A stretch of DNA of 64,000 bases. It comes from an uncultured Pelagibacteraceae bacterium (lineage in GTDB: Bacteria; Pseudomonadota; Alphaproteobacteria; Pelagibacterales; Pelagibacteraceae). The notes under the pieces were generated by a model that worked only from the letters and a program-made list of their open reading frames with translations, had not been told where the DNA came from and did no database searches. A program made the position numbers and the translations under genes. Each line of letters opens with the position of its first letter. Position 1 is the first letter of the stretch. Of the stretch, positions 34,287-43,646 are shown piece after piece. The stretch lies in contig CACNWU010000004.1 of assembly GCA_902624185.1 (NCBI GenBank), positions 1-64,000 of the forward strand, read 5' to 3'.

Positions 34287-36472
34287 TTTTTTTTAATTTT
34301 CTCAAGAGTTCTTGTTATAAATCTGGGAGTTAAAGTTTTTATTGGGTTAACTGATGTCTCTAATTTTTTTGGTGGACCTTTAATCTTAAAACTAACTCCA
34401 AAAACCCCTTCTCCAGTTTTTTTACCAACCAAAATATCACCTAAAATTGGTATTGATCCTATTGCTTTATTTATTGTAGTAGCTGGTACTAATGTACCTC
34501 GTAAACTTACAAGCTTTGACTTTTCAACATAGCCATCCATTAAGATAGAAATTGCTGGTCCAATTGCATAAATTTCATTTATTGTAGTTAAGGATCCTTT
34601 GCTTTCAGAACTCATTTCAAATTCATTAAATCTTATACCTTCTCCAGATAATAAATCAGCTATACCTTGTAAAGAAGCTAAAGTTAATATTTTAGTTAAT
34701 GCCGGAAGTTCTTTTAATTTAAAATCATATATCTTTAATTTCGATGTAGATAATTCTCCATTTTTTATTGAGTAAAAATCTAAAGAACCTTCTTCAAAAC
34801 CTTTGATAAATTTATATCTTTTTACAAATGGTTTTGCCCTCGGTGAATAAAGTGTTGTTACTTTATTTCCGCTACTAGATCTAATTGAGAAATTAATTTT
34901 TTCTTCGGAACTAAATGACGAGGACAACTTCCCTTCTACAATTTCATTATTTTTAAAATTTAAAAAACCTTTTAATTTATAAATTGTTTCACTATCCCCG
35001 ATTAAAACTTTATCAAAATTGATTTTTACGTTAACATTTTTCCCAAAAACATCAGATTTTTCTGAACTATCTCCTAAAAGTAAATCATCTATTAATTTAT
35101 TGGCATTAAAATATTTGCCTTTCATTTCGTATTTATCGGAAACTTTTTTGATTAAGATCTGATTTTTTTGATTTTCAAGATCCAAAAAATTTAATCTTGA
35201 AGAGCTAATACTTTCTAATTTGAAATCTTTATTAAAAAGAAGATTTTCAATTTCAAATGTATTATCCCCATTATTCAAGTAAATACGCTCAAACTCTACA
35301 CCTGAATTTTCCTTATATATGCCAGATATTTCAAGATAGGCGTCTGAATCTTTTTCTTTCTTGTAATTTAGAATTTCAAGATTGACCAAATTTTTTTTTA
35401 AATTAAGCTTTGTGTCAAAAGAATATTTTTCATTAGACTTTTTTAAATTGTACTTAATTAAATCAAACTCTTTTTGTATTAATAATTCCCCTTCGCCATT
35501 AACTTCTAAATTATTTTTTGAAAATTTGATATCAATTTTGTGATTTTTTAAATTCAAGAATTCACTTTTTTCTGGAAACAATTTTCCTATTTTAAATGAA
35601 TTTTTAATTGATAAACCCTTAATTTCTAAAATTGTGTCTATATTAAAATTTTCAATTTTATAATTTTTTGAAATTTCCAAAAAAAATTTGTTTTTTGATA
35701 GGAAACTTATTTTTTCAATATCAGTCTTAAATAAAGAATTTATTGAAATATTATTTTTTTCTCTTGACAAATTAATCAGGTCATTTTGAAATGTGCCCTT
35801 AATTTGAGTTGAATTATCTAAATTTTTGATAGATATTTTATCTGACTTAAAACCAATATTTTTAAAATCAAAACTTAAATTACCTATATTAATTAATTTT
35901 TTTTCAGAATTAAATATTAAATTTATGTTTTCTACTTTGTTTTGATTTAATAAATTTAAAGATGCATCTTTTATAAAACCTTTAAATTTAAAGTTATTTG
36001 AAATTTTCCCAAATTTATCAAAGTTTATATCTATATCTGCTATTATGTAGCCAGAATTAATCATTTTATCTAATAAAAATAATTCCGGTTTATTTTTTAT
36101 TGATCGAATAAATGAAATAAGTTCTTTAATTTTTAATGATTTCGAAGAGATTGATATATTCGAAGTAGAGACTTTTTTATTTAGTAAACTTTTTAAAGAA
36201 ATATCAGTTTTAATAGTCTCAAGCTCTAAAGACTTATTTCCATATAAAATAGTTGCACCTAGTGTTTTTGCATTGATATTAAGTTTTAGTGGATTCAAAA
36301 TTAATTTTACTTCATTAAGTTTTACATCAAATTTTGTGTCAATTTTTTTTATATTAGCTCTAATTTGATCATTAAACCTAGTGGTCTCTAAACCAAATAA
36401 GCTTAGATAGAATAATATTAATATTATAGATAAGCTTAAAAATAATATTGTTCTTATAAAATATTTAATCAT
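34283..36472 (-). CDS. AsmA/YhdP-like envelope protein
   Basis: The 729 aa protein has an N-terminal signal anchor (YFIRTILFLSLSIILILFYLSLFGLE) and a long beta-rich body that is periplasmic. The C-terminus has GSIPILGDILVGKKTGEGVFGVSF and GPPKKLETSVNPI, found in the AsmA-like C-terminal region of alphaproteobacteria. Such proteins form long hydrophobic grooves that carry lipid between the membranes. The gene overlaps the prfB stop by 4 bases. Confidence 0.8.
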   Translation of the reverse strand: MIKYFIRTILFLSLSIILILFYLSLFGLETTRFNDQIRANIKKIDTKFDVKLNEVKLILNPLKLNINAKTLGATILYGNKSLELETIKTDISLKSLLNKKVSTSNISISSKSLKIKELISFIRSIKNKPELFLLDKMINSGYIIADIDINFDKFGKISNNFKFKGFIKDASLNLLNQNKVENINLIFNSEKKLINIGNLSFDFKNIGFKSDKISIKNLDNSTQIKGTFQNDLINLSREKNNISINSLFKTDIEKISFLSKNKFFLEISKNYKIENFNIDTILEIKGLSIKNSFKIGKLFPEKSEFLNLKNHKIDIKFSKNNLEVNGEGELLIQKEFDLIKYNLKKSNEKYSFDTKLNLKKNLVNLEILNYKKEKDSDAYLEISGIYKENSGVEFERIYLNNGDNTFEIENLLFNKDFKLESISSSRLNFLDLENQKNQILIKKVSDKYEMKGKYFNANKLIDDLLLGDSSEKSDVFGKNVNVKINFDKVLIGDSETIYKLKGFLNFKNNEIVEGKLSSSFSSEEKINFSIRSSSGNKVTTLYSPRAKPFVKRYKFIKGFEEGSLDFYSIKNGELSTSKLKIYDFKLKELPALTKILTLASLQGIADLLSGEGIRFNEFEMSSESKGSLTTINEIYAIGPAISILMDGYVEKSKLVSLRGTLVPATTINKAIGSIPILGDILVGKKTGEGVFGVSFKIKGPPKKLETSVNPIKTLTPRFITRTLEKIKKN

Positions 36473-37564
36473 TTAACCTGATATAAAGATTCCTCTAAAA
36501 ATTGATCAATTTCACCATTTAAAATTTTATCCGGACTTGTGCTTTCAAAATTTGTCCTATTATCTTTGACTAATTGATACGGCTGTAAAACATATGATCT
36601 AATTTGGTGTCCCCAGCCAATTTCTGATTTTGATGACTCTATATTTTGGTTTTTTTCTTCTTTTTTTTTTATTTCAAAATCATAAAGTCTTGCTTTAAGC
36701 ATATTCATACAAGTTTCTTTATTTTTATGTTGAGATCTTTCGTTTTGGCACTGTACAACAATTTTTGAGGGAATATGAGTTATTCTTACAGCACTATCAG
36801 TTGTGTTAACATGTTGCCCACCAGCTCCACTAGATCTATAAGTGTCTATTCTCAAATCTTTATCTAAAATTTCTATTCTTATATTTTCATCTATTACTGG
36901 GTACACCCATACACTAGCAAAACTGGTATGTCTTCTTGCACCAGAATCAAATGGTGAGATTCTCACTAATCTATGAATACCGGATTCTTTTTTTAACCAT
37001 CCAAAAACGTATTCACCTTCAATTTTGATTGTAGAAGATTTTATTCCAGCCTCATCTCCTTTATGTTCACTAATTAAGTTATAATTATAATTCTTTATTT
37101 CCGCCCATTTAAGATACATTCTTCTTAACATATCAGCCCAATCTTGGCTTTCAGTACCTCCTGCGCCAGCGTGTATTTCTACGTAGCAATCAAGTGTATC
37201 TGCCTCATTAGATAAAAAACATTTAATTTCGTTTTTTTTTACAATATTTTTTAACTCATTTAAATTTAATGATATTTCTTCTAAAATAGATTGATTTTTT
37301 TCCTCTACCGCTAATTTAAGTAAATCCTGTATGTCTTTAATAGTAACTTCTGAGTCATTAAAAGAATTGATCAATTCCTCAAATAATTTTTTTTCTTTTA
37401 GGATACTCTTAGATCTGCTCTTGTTTTGCCAAAAATCTGGCTCCAGAATTTTTTTGTTAATTTTATCAAGTTTTGAATTAATATCATTTTTTTCAAAGAA
37501 ACTCCTGAATTCTAGAGTTAATTTTTCTAATTTCTTCTATTTGATTTATAATTAGATTATCCAT
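36469..37564 (-). CDS. prfB: peptide chain release factor 2 (programmed +1 frameshift)
   Basis: RF2 ends translation at UGA and UAA. The ORF track gives only 301 aa from a TTG. The full gene starts at ATG 37564 with 23 codons ending in CTT, followed by an in-frame TGA (37495-37493). Shifting +1 reads GAA AAA AAT and joins the RF2 body (EPDFWQNKSRS), giving 364 aa. The GGQ motif is in SGAGGQHVNTTDS. SD-like AGGAG lies 3 bases before CTT TGA, as in E. coli. The ATG overlaps the stop of the penicillin-binding protein as TAATG. Confidence 0.95.
37493..37506 (-). other. prfB: prfB programmed +1 frameshift site
   Basis: On the minus strand the site reads AGGAG TTT CTT TGA A. The SD-like AGGAG (37506-37502), three-base spacer, slippery CTT and in-frame TGA match the E. 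coli prfB layout. The base after TGA is A, not the C found in E. coli. RF2 shortage makes the ribosome pause at TGA and slip +1, so the factor controls its own synthesis. Confidence 0.93.
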
Positions 37565-39903
37565 TAGTAAAATTTTAATATGTTGTTTTGATCAAGTCTA
37601 TTACTATTAGTGTAAAATACTTTATTATCCACAATATCTTTTTTTTTATAGTTTTCAATTATTGTATTTTTTGATGAAGTTTTTGCTCTTTGACCTAACC
37701 CAGGGTCTATTACCATCATTACAATGCCATCTGGTACTTTGAATGGCCTTGCATCAGATTTCTTAATACCGTTTTCAACAAAATTTTTAAAAATTGGCAA
37801 TGCAGTTTTAGACCCGGTTTCGTATTTTCCAAGTGGCCTTGGATTATCAAATCCAATATAAACACCTATAACTAAATTTGAGGTAAAACCAATAAACCAG
37901 GTATCTGTATTATTATTTGTAGTTCCAGTTTTACCACCAATATTCATATTTAAGTTTTTTAATTTTTTACCAGTACCTCTTTGAATGACTCCTTCTAGAA
38001 TAGATGTCATTTGATATGCGGTTTGAGGTGAAAATATTTGCTTATAGTCATCTTTAATTTTAGGATAAAAATCACCTAAATAAGAAATTTTATTACAGTC
38101 ATCACATTTTCTTATCTCATTATTTACAATAGTTGTGCCTTCACTGTCTTGTATTCGATCAATTAAAATTGGGTAAACGAGTTTACCCCCATTTACAAAA
38201 GCTGAGTAAGCTGAAGTTAATTTTATTAATGTTGTCTCTGCTGAACCTAGAGAAATAGACATTAGCTCATCAGGATTCTCATAAATACCTAACTTTTTTG
38301 AAAAATTAATAATCTTATTAACACCCAAATCTTGTGCAATTCTAATAGTCATTAAATTTCTAGACTTTTCTAAACCAGTTCTTAAGGTTGATGGTCCATA
38401 GAATTTTTTACCATAATTCTCAGGTTTCCATAATTTAAGATCTTCTCCTTGATCCAAAACAAGTGGAGCGTCTAATATTAATGATGATGGGTTATAATTA
38501 TTTTCTAACGCTAAAGCATAAACAAAGGGTTTAAAAGCAGAACCAGGTTGTCGTAATGCTTGGGTCGCTCTATTAAACTCACTTTTTTTAAAACTAAATC
38601 CTCCACTTAAAGATAAAATTCTACCTGTAAAAGGGTCCATCACAACAATTCCTCCATTTACATTTGGTAATTGTTTCAACTGATAGATATTATCTTTCAC
38701 TTTTTTCACATAAATTACGTCATTCTTTTTAAAAAGTTCATTGAATTCTTTTTTCGTCCAAGAGATACCACTGTAATTTATTATTCCTTTTTTATAATCT
38801 TCCGTCTCAATTATAACTGAAAACTTTTCTATTTTTTTAATAATTGCTATTTGCCAATTTATTGATTTCTCAAGTCTATAGTCATCTAAATTATCAGCCC
38901 AATTTTTTTTATACTTTTTAATATTAAATAACGGACCCCTCCACCCCTTTCTCTCATCATATCCTATTAAACCTTTTCTAAGGGATGTGGTTGCTAATTT
39001 TTGTAAATTTAAATCTATTGGTGTATTTATATTAAAACCTTGTTTATAAACTTTATCGTAAGTAAGATCTTCAATAATTTTTTTTCTTACATCCTCAATG
39101 AAATATTGTGCATCCTCTAAAAATACTTTTTGTTTTTTTCTTAATATGATTTTTTTATCTCTAAGTTCTACAAATTTTTGATAATCGATATAATCATTCT
39201 CATATAAATTTTTTAAAACCAAATCTCTTCTAAACTTAGCAAGTTCAATATCTCTATAAGGATTATAACGGCTTGGAGCTTTTGGTAAAGCAGCTAAAAG
39301 AGCTGACTCAGCGTAATCTAAATCTTTAATTGATTTATCAAAGTATTCTAAACTAGCTGCTGCAACTCCATAGGAACCTCCTCCAAGATAAATTTGGTTA
39401 AGATATAATTCTAAAATTCTCTCCTTGGTTAATGTTCTTTCAATTCTAAATGCTAAAATAGCCTCCTTTATTTTTCTATTTAAACTTACTTCATTAGAAA
39501 GTAAAAAATTTTTTGCGACTTGTTGTGTTATTGTCGATGCTCCCTCTAGTCTTTTAGAATTTAAAACATTAGAAATATTTCTTATTGTAGCTCTTAATAC
39601 TCCTTTAGCATCAACACCGGGGTGTGAAAAAAAATTTTTATCCTCTGCTGAGAGAAAAGAATTAATCACATTATTGGGAATAGACTCATAGGGAACAAAA
39701 ATTCTTTTTTCCCTAGAAAAATCTGCAACTAATGTTCCATCTCCAGAATACACTTTGCTCGAAACAGGCGGTTTATAATTCTTTAAAAATTTATAATCTG
39801 GTATTTTATTTGAAAAAGTCCACAATATTGTTAAAACTAATAAGCTAATTAGTACAAATATTCCGATAAAACTTATTAAAATATTTTTAATGATATTATT
39901 CAT
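37564..39903 (-). CDS. mrcA: class A penicillin-binding protein 1A
   Basis: This bifunctional enzyme makes peptidoglycan. The 779 aa protein has an N-terminal membrane anchor, a GT51 glycosyltransferase domain (SAEDKNFFSHPGVDAKG, with the catalytic Glu, then GASTITQQVAKN), and a transpeptidase domain. The latter has the active Ser in RQPGSAFKPF, SRNLM, and KTGTTNNNTD. The length is near that of other proteobacterial PBP1a. It ends with a TAATG overlap with prfB. A 92 bp gap separates it from the divergent RNase E/G gene. Confidence 0.94.
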   Translation of the reverse strand: MNNIIKNILISFIGIFVLISLLVLTILWTFSNKIPDYKFLKNYKPPVSSKVYSGDGTLVADFSREKRIFVPYESIPNNVINSFLSAEDKNFFSHPGVDAKGVLRATIRNISNVLNSKRLEGASTITQQVAKNFLLSNEVSLNRKIKEAILAFRIERTLTKERILELYLNQIYLGGGSYGVAAASLEYFDKSIKDLDYAESALLAALPKAPSRYNPYRDIELAKFRRDLVLKNLYENDYIDYQKFVELRDKKIILRKKQKVFLEDAQYFIEDVRKKIIEDLTYDKVYKQGFNINTPIDLNLQKLATTSLRKGLIGYDERKGWRGPLFNIKKYKKNWADNLDDYRLEKSINWQIAIIKKIEKFSVIIETEDYKKGIINYSGISWTKKEFNELFKKNDVIYVKKVKDNIYQLKQLPNVNGGIVVMDPFTGRILSLSGGFSFKKSEFNRATQALRQPGSAFKPFVYALALENNYNPSSLILDAPLVLDQGEDLKLWKPENYGKKFYGPSTLRTGLEKSRNLMTIRIAQDLGVNKIINFSKKLGIYENPDELMSISLGSAETTLIKLTSAYSAFVNGGKLVYPILIDRIQDSEGTTIVNNEIRKCDDCNKISYLGDFYPKIKDDYKQIFSPQTAYQMTSILEGVIQRGTGKKLKNLNMNIGGKTGTTNNNTDTWFIGFTSNLVIGVYIGFDNPRPLGKYETGSKTALPIFKNFVENGIKKSDARPFKVPDGIVMMVIDPGLGQRAKTSSKNTIIENYKKKDIVDNKVFYTNSNRLDQNNILKFY

Positions 39904-39995
39904 TTTGATTCCATTATATAGAAGAATTTGTTAAAGATAAGGCATTAGAATAAAACAAAATTTAAAATTTAAATGAAAAAATCAAATATCAAATT

Positions 39996-41774
39996 ATGGA
40001 AAAAAATTTATACATTGATGCTTCGCATCCAAACGAAACTAGAGTTGTACTTAAATCAGATAATAATATTGAAGATTACGAATACGAAGGTTTAAAAAAC
40101 AATCTCATTAAGAATAATATTTACTTAGGAAAAGTAAGTCGAATAGAGCCATCACTTCAAGCTGCATTCGTTGACTTTGGCAGAGATCGTCATGGTTTTT
40201 TATCATTCAATGACATTCAATCTGACTATTATCAAATTCCCAAAAGTGACTTAGAAATAATTAAACAACATGAAGAAAAAGCAAGAGAAGAACTTTCAAG
40301 AAAAGTTGAGGCTAAAGAAGAAGAAAATCTTGCCGAGGGTAAATTAGAAATTGAAGATCCAATTGAAAAAGAGGAACAAACAGATAAAGATAATCAAGAT
40401 TTAGAAAAAGATAAAAAAAATGAAAATAAGTTCAAATTTAAAAGATATAAAATTCAAGAAGTTATTAAGCCAAATCAAGTAATTCTTGTACAAGTAATTA
40501 AAGATGAAAGAGGACAAAAAGGAGCTGCACTTAGTACTTTTATTTCAATAGCTGGTAAATATATAGTTTTGATGCCTAATACGCCAAAGGGTGGTGGTAT
40601 TTCTAGAAAAATTTTTAATCCTGCAGATAGAAAAAAAATAAGAGTTATATTGAACGAGATAGAAATTCCAAAAGAGATGGGATTAATAGTAAGAACAGCT
40701 GGGAGTAATAAAACTAAAAATGAAATCAATCATGATTTGACAACACTTATTAGTAATTGGAATCAAATAAAAGATAATGCTCTTAGTTCAATAGCTCCAT
40801 CTTTGATACATCAAGAAAGTGAAATTATCAAAAGAACTTTAAGAGATATGTACGATGAAAATACAAAGAATATTATTGTTGAAGGAAATGAGGGATATAA
40901 AAAAGCTCAAAACTTTATGAAAATGATGATGCCTTCTCATGTAAAGAAAATAAAAAAATATAGAAACAAAACTCCTCTCTTTATAGAGGAGGGTATAGAG
41001 CAGAAATTAAATCAAATTTTTGATTCTGAAATAAAACTAGCCTCAGGTGGATACTTGGTAATAAATCCAACAGAGGCATTAGTTTCTATCGATATTAATT
41101 CTGGAAGCTCAATCAAACAAAAAAATGTAGAAAGTACCGCTCTAGATACAAATCTTGAAGCTGCGGATGAAATAGCAAGACAGATAAAAATTAGAGATTT
41201 ATCTGGACTTATAATTATAGATTTTATTGATATGTTAAGTTACGGAAATAGAAAATTAGTGGAGAGAAGATTGAAAGAAAAATGTCGAACAGACAGAGCA
41301 AGAATTCAAATTGGAAGGATTAGTAATTTTGGCTTATTAGAAATGTCTAGACAAAGACTAAGAGAAAGTGCAGTAAAATGGAAAATTAATCTTACTGATG
41401 AGTCTTTTGCATTAAAGATACTAAAATTAGTTGAACTAAAAGCTATTATAAATAAAGCAAAATTTGTTGATTTGAAAGTTTGTAAAAAAATTTCTGATTT
41501 TTTAAAAGAGAATTTTATAGACGATTTAACTTATTTTGAAAAAAAAAATAAAATGAAGATAGATATAATTTCGGATAATAGCTTAATAATTCCTGAGTAT
41601 ATAATTGATTTTAAGAATAAATCAAAAAAAACTATAGATTTAATAGAGCATTTTGAAAAATTGAAAAATCTTGAGCAGCAAAAAAAAGATAACAATATAA
41701 TCGAGTTAAAAGATAAAAAAAAATTTAAGAAAAAAGTTTTTAGAAAAAAGAAATTTTATAAAAAAGCTAAATAA
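39996..41774 (+). CDS. rne: ribonuclease E/G
   Basis: The 592 aa protein has an N-terminal RNase H-like part and S1 domain ([20 protein letters not shown]), with an acidic, Lys/Glu-rich insert near 85-145. The catalytic Asp residues are in SIDINSGSS and IDFIDML. It processes ribosomal and tRNA precursors and starts mRNA decay. Known RNase E/G proteins have a zinc-link CPxCxG after the catalytic core; here [14 protein letters not shown] continues without cysteines. There is no long unstructured degradosome tail, only a short Lys-rich end. Confidence 0.92.
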   Translation: MEKNLYIDASHPNETRVVLKSDNNIEDYEYEGLKNNLIKNNIYLGKVSRIEPSLQAAFVDFGRDRHGFLSFNDIQSDYYQIPKSDLEIIKQHEEKAREELSRKVEAKEEENLAEGKLEIEDPIEKEEQTDKDNQDLEKDKKNENKFKFKRYKIQEVIKPNQVILVQVIKDERGQKGAALSTFISIAGKYIVLMPNTPKGGGISRKIFNPADRKKIRVILNEIEIPKEMGLIVRTAGSNKTKNEINHDLTTLISNWNQIKDNALSSIAPSLIHQESEIIKRTLRDMYDENTKNIIVEGNEGYKKAQNFMKMMMPSHVKKIKKYRNKTPLFIEEGIEQKLNQIFDSEIKLASGGYLVINPTEALVSIDINSGSSIKQKNVESTALDTNLEAADEIARQIKIRDLSGLIIIDFIDMLSYGNRKLVERRLKEKCRTDRARIQIGRISNFGLLEMSRQRLRESAVKWKINLTDESFALKILKLVELKAIINKAKFVDLKVCKKISDFLKENFIDDLTYFEKKNKMKIDIISDNSLIIPEYIIDFKNKSKKTIDLIEHFEKLKNLEQQKKDNNIIELKDKKKFKKKVFRKKKFYKKAK

Positions 41775-42540
41775 TTCCTTTTTTTGGTGAAGATGGACTC
41801 CCTTGAAGTGTCTTTTCAATTCTACCAGATAAAAAAGATAATCTTCCAGATTCAACTGCTTTTTTGAATGCTACAGCCATATCAAAAGGTTTTTTTGCCT
41901 TTGCAATAGCTGTATTAACTAGAACACCATCACATCCAAGCTCCATTGCAATAGTGGCATCAGAAGCCTGTCCTAAACCAGCATCAATTATTAAAGGAAG
42001 TTTTGTTTGATTTCTTATAATTTTAATATTTATCTTATTTTGAATACCTAAGCCTGAACCTATTGGTGCTGCTAAAGGCATAATTGCACATGCACCAGCA
42101 CTTTCTAAACGTTTGGCCATTAAGGGATCATCATTACAATATACCATAACCTTAAATCCCTCTTTCGTTAGTATTTCAGTTGACTTGAGTGTTTCAATCA
42201 TTTCAGGAAATAAATTTTTTTTATCACCTAAAACTTCAAGTTTTACTAATTTCCATCCACCAATTTCTCTTGCCAATCTTAAAGTTCTTAGTGCTTCAGT
42301 TGAGTTAAAACATCCAGCCGTATTAGGAAGATAAGTAATTTTTTTTGGATCAATGAAATCCATTAAAAGAGGTTTTTTCCTGTTAGAGATATTCACACGT
42401 CTTACAGCAACAGTTACAATTTCAGCACCTGATAATTCAATAGCTTTTGCACATTCAGACATACTTTTATATTTTCCAGTGCCGACAATTAATCTAGAAT
42501 TAAATTTCTTATTAGCTACAATTAATTTATCTTTACCCAT
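41767..42540 (-). CDS. thiG: thiazole synthase
   Basis: ThiG makes the thiazole phosphate of thiamine from deoxyxylulose phosphate, dehydroglycine and ThiS thiocarboxylate. The 257 aa TIM barrel has the Schiff-base lysine in [19 protein letters not shown], and the phosphate site PIGSGLGI and [10 protein letters not shown]. It follows thiS by 3 bp. SAR11 cells lack ThiC and need the pyrimidine precursor from outside, which fits keeping only the thiazole side. It ends inside the convergent RNase E/G gene by 8 bases. Confidence 0.95.
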   Translation of the reverse strand: MGKDKLIVANKKFNSRLIVGTGKYKSMSECAKAIELSGAEIVTVAVRRVNISNRKKPLLMDFIDPKKITYLPNTAGCFNSTEALRTLRLAREIGGWKLVKLEVLGDKKNLFPEMIETLKSTEILTKEGFKVMVYCNDDPLMAKRLESAGACAIMPLAAPIGSGLGIQNKINIKIIRNQTKLPLIIDAGLGQASDATIAMELGCDGVLVNTAIAKAKKPFDMAVAFKKAVESGRLSFLSGRIEKTLQGSPSSPKKGII

Positions 42541-42543
42541 AAT

Positions 42544-42762
42544 TTAACCACCTCCAATAAAATGAACAATTTCAATTTTGTCATTTTTTTTTAGATTAAT
42601 ACTGCTTAGTTTTTTTTTATCTAATATTACATGATTCAATTCAATTGCTACCTTTTTAATAGGTATTTTCAGGTTTTTGATAACATGAATTATCTTTAAA
42701 TTTTCGTTAACTGTTTTAACTTTTCCGTTAAGCTTTATTTTTATTTTTTTTATTTTTTTCAT
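42544..42762 (-). CDS. thiS: sulfur carrier protein ThiS
   Basis: The ORF track frame is 116 aa, but its first 44 codons are read against aroQ. An ATG at 42762 gives 72 aa, the normal size, starting MKKIKKIKIKLNG. The C-terminus HFIGGG has the required Gly-Gly that is thiocarboxylated. It is a ubiquitin-like fold carrying sulfur to ThiG. Only 16 bp lie between this ATG and the aroQ ATG on the other strand. Confidence 0.9.
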   Translation of the reverse strand: MKKIKKIKIKLNGKVKTVNENLKIIHVIKNLKIPIKKVAIELNHVILDKKKLSSINLKKNDKIEIVHFIGGG

Positions 42763-42778
42763 CGTATATAAAAGCTGA

Positions 42779-43225
42779 ATGAATAATAAAATTATTATTA
42801 TCAATGGTCCTAATATTAATCTATTAGGAGAGAGAGAACAATCACAATATGGATCAATAACTTTTGATAAATTAAAAGAAAAATGTTTAAACAAATCTAA
42901 AGAATTAGGATTAGACGTTGAATTTGCACAATCTAATGTTGAAGGTGAATTAGTTAATTTAATTCAAAATTCAAGAAAAAATTTTGATGGTATGATTATT
43001 AATGCTGCAGGTTTTACACATACATCTGTGGCGATAAGAGATGCATTAGATATTTTTAAAAAACCAATAATTGAGGTACATATATCAAATATATATAAAC
43101 GAGAGGATTTTAGGAAAAAATCATTAATAAGTGATGTAGTGACAGGAGGAATCTTTGGATTAAGTGATGATGGTTATATTTTAGCCATAATTTCAATGCA
43201 AAAACTTTTAAAAAATGAAAATTGA
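42779..43225 (+). CDS. aroQ: 3-dehydroquinate dehydratase, type II
   Basis: This enzyme dehydrates 3-dehydroquinate in the shikimate pathway. The 148 aa protein has INGPNINLLGEREQSQYG with the active Tyr, INAAGFTHTSVAIRDAL with the His, and the final VEVHIS-type segment (IIEVHISNIYKREDF). All are type II signatures. Its last 11 bases overlap accB. aroQ-accB-accC is a common proteobacterial order. Confidence 0.95.
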   Translation: MNNKIIIINGPNINLLGEREQSQYGSITFDKLKEKCLNKSKELGLDVEFAQSNVEGELVNLIQNSRKNFDGMIINAAGFTHTSVAIRDALDIFKKPIIEVHISNIYKREDFRKKSLISDVVTGGIFGLSDDGYILAIISMQKLLKNEN

Positions 43226-43646
43226 TAAAAAAATTATTAAAGAGTTAAGTGATTATTTGGATGAATTTAATCTCACTGAACTAGAATATACTGAGAAAGA
43301 TACAAAAATCAAAGTTTCAAAAAATAATATTTCCATAAATAATCAAAAAAATGAGATGGCTCAAACAACGGTGATGGAATCTAATTCACCCATTGCTCAG
43401 AAAAAAAATTCCGGAATAGAAATAACTTCACCAATAATTGGTACTGCTTATCATGCGCCTGAGCCTGGTGCAAAAAAATTTGCTGAAGTTGGTAAAAAAA
43501 TTAAAAAGGGTGATACTGTAATGATAGTTGAAGCGATGAAAACTATGAATCATGTACCATCAACAGCAGATGGTGTTGTAAAAGAGGTTTGTGTCCAGGA
43601 CGGTCAGCCAGTTGAATTTGGTCAAACAATAATCATTTTAGAATAA
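43215..43646 (+). CDS. accB: biotin carboxyl carrier protein of acetyl-CoA carboxylase
   Basis: AccB carries biotin for the acetyl-CoA carboxylase that starts fatty acid synthesis. The 143 aa protein has an N-terminal helical piece, a Gln/Asn/Ser linker near 45-70, and a biotinyl domain with VEAMKTMNHVPS (the biotinylated Lys). It overlaps aroQ and shares TAATG with accC. Confidence 0.95.
   Translation: MKIDKKIIKELSDYLDEFNLTELEYTEKDTKIKVSKNNISINNQKNEMAQTTVMESNSPIAQKKNSGIEITSPIIGTAYHAPEPGAKKFAEVGKKIKKGDTVMIVEAMKTMNHVPSTADGVVKEVCVQDGQPVEFGQTIIILE

Noticed and set aside
36469-37374. prfB as a 301 aa protein starting at TTG
   Set aside because: The real gene starts at 37564 and uses a +1 frameshift; the short frame lacks the RF2 N-terminal helices.
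37331-37555. Plus-strand 74 aa ORF over the prfB 5' part
   Set aside because: It is a shadow of the prfB N-terminal coding region on the other strand.
42763-42894. N-terminal membrane extension of ThiS
   Set aside because: The extension is the antisense of aroQ codons, and ThiS is a small soluble protein.
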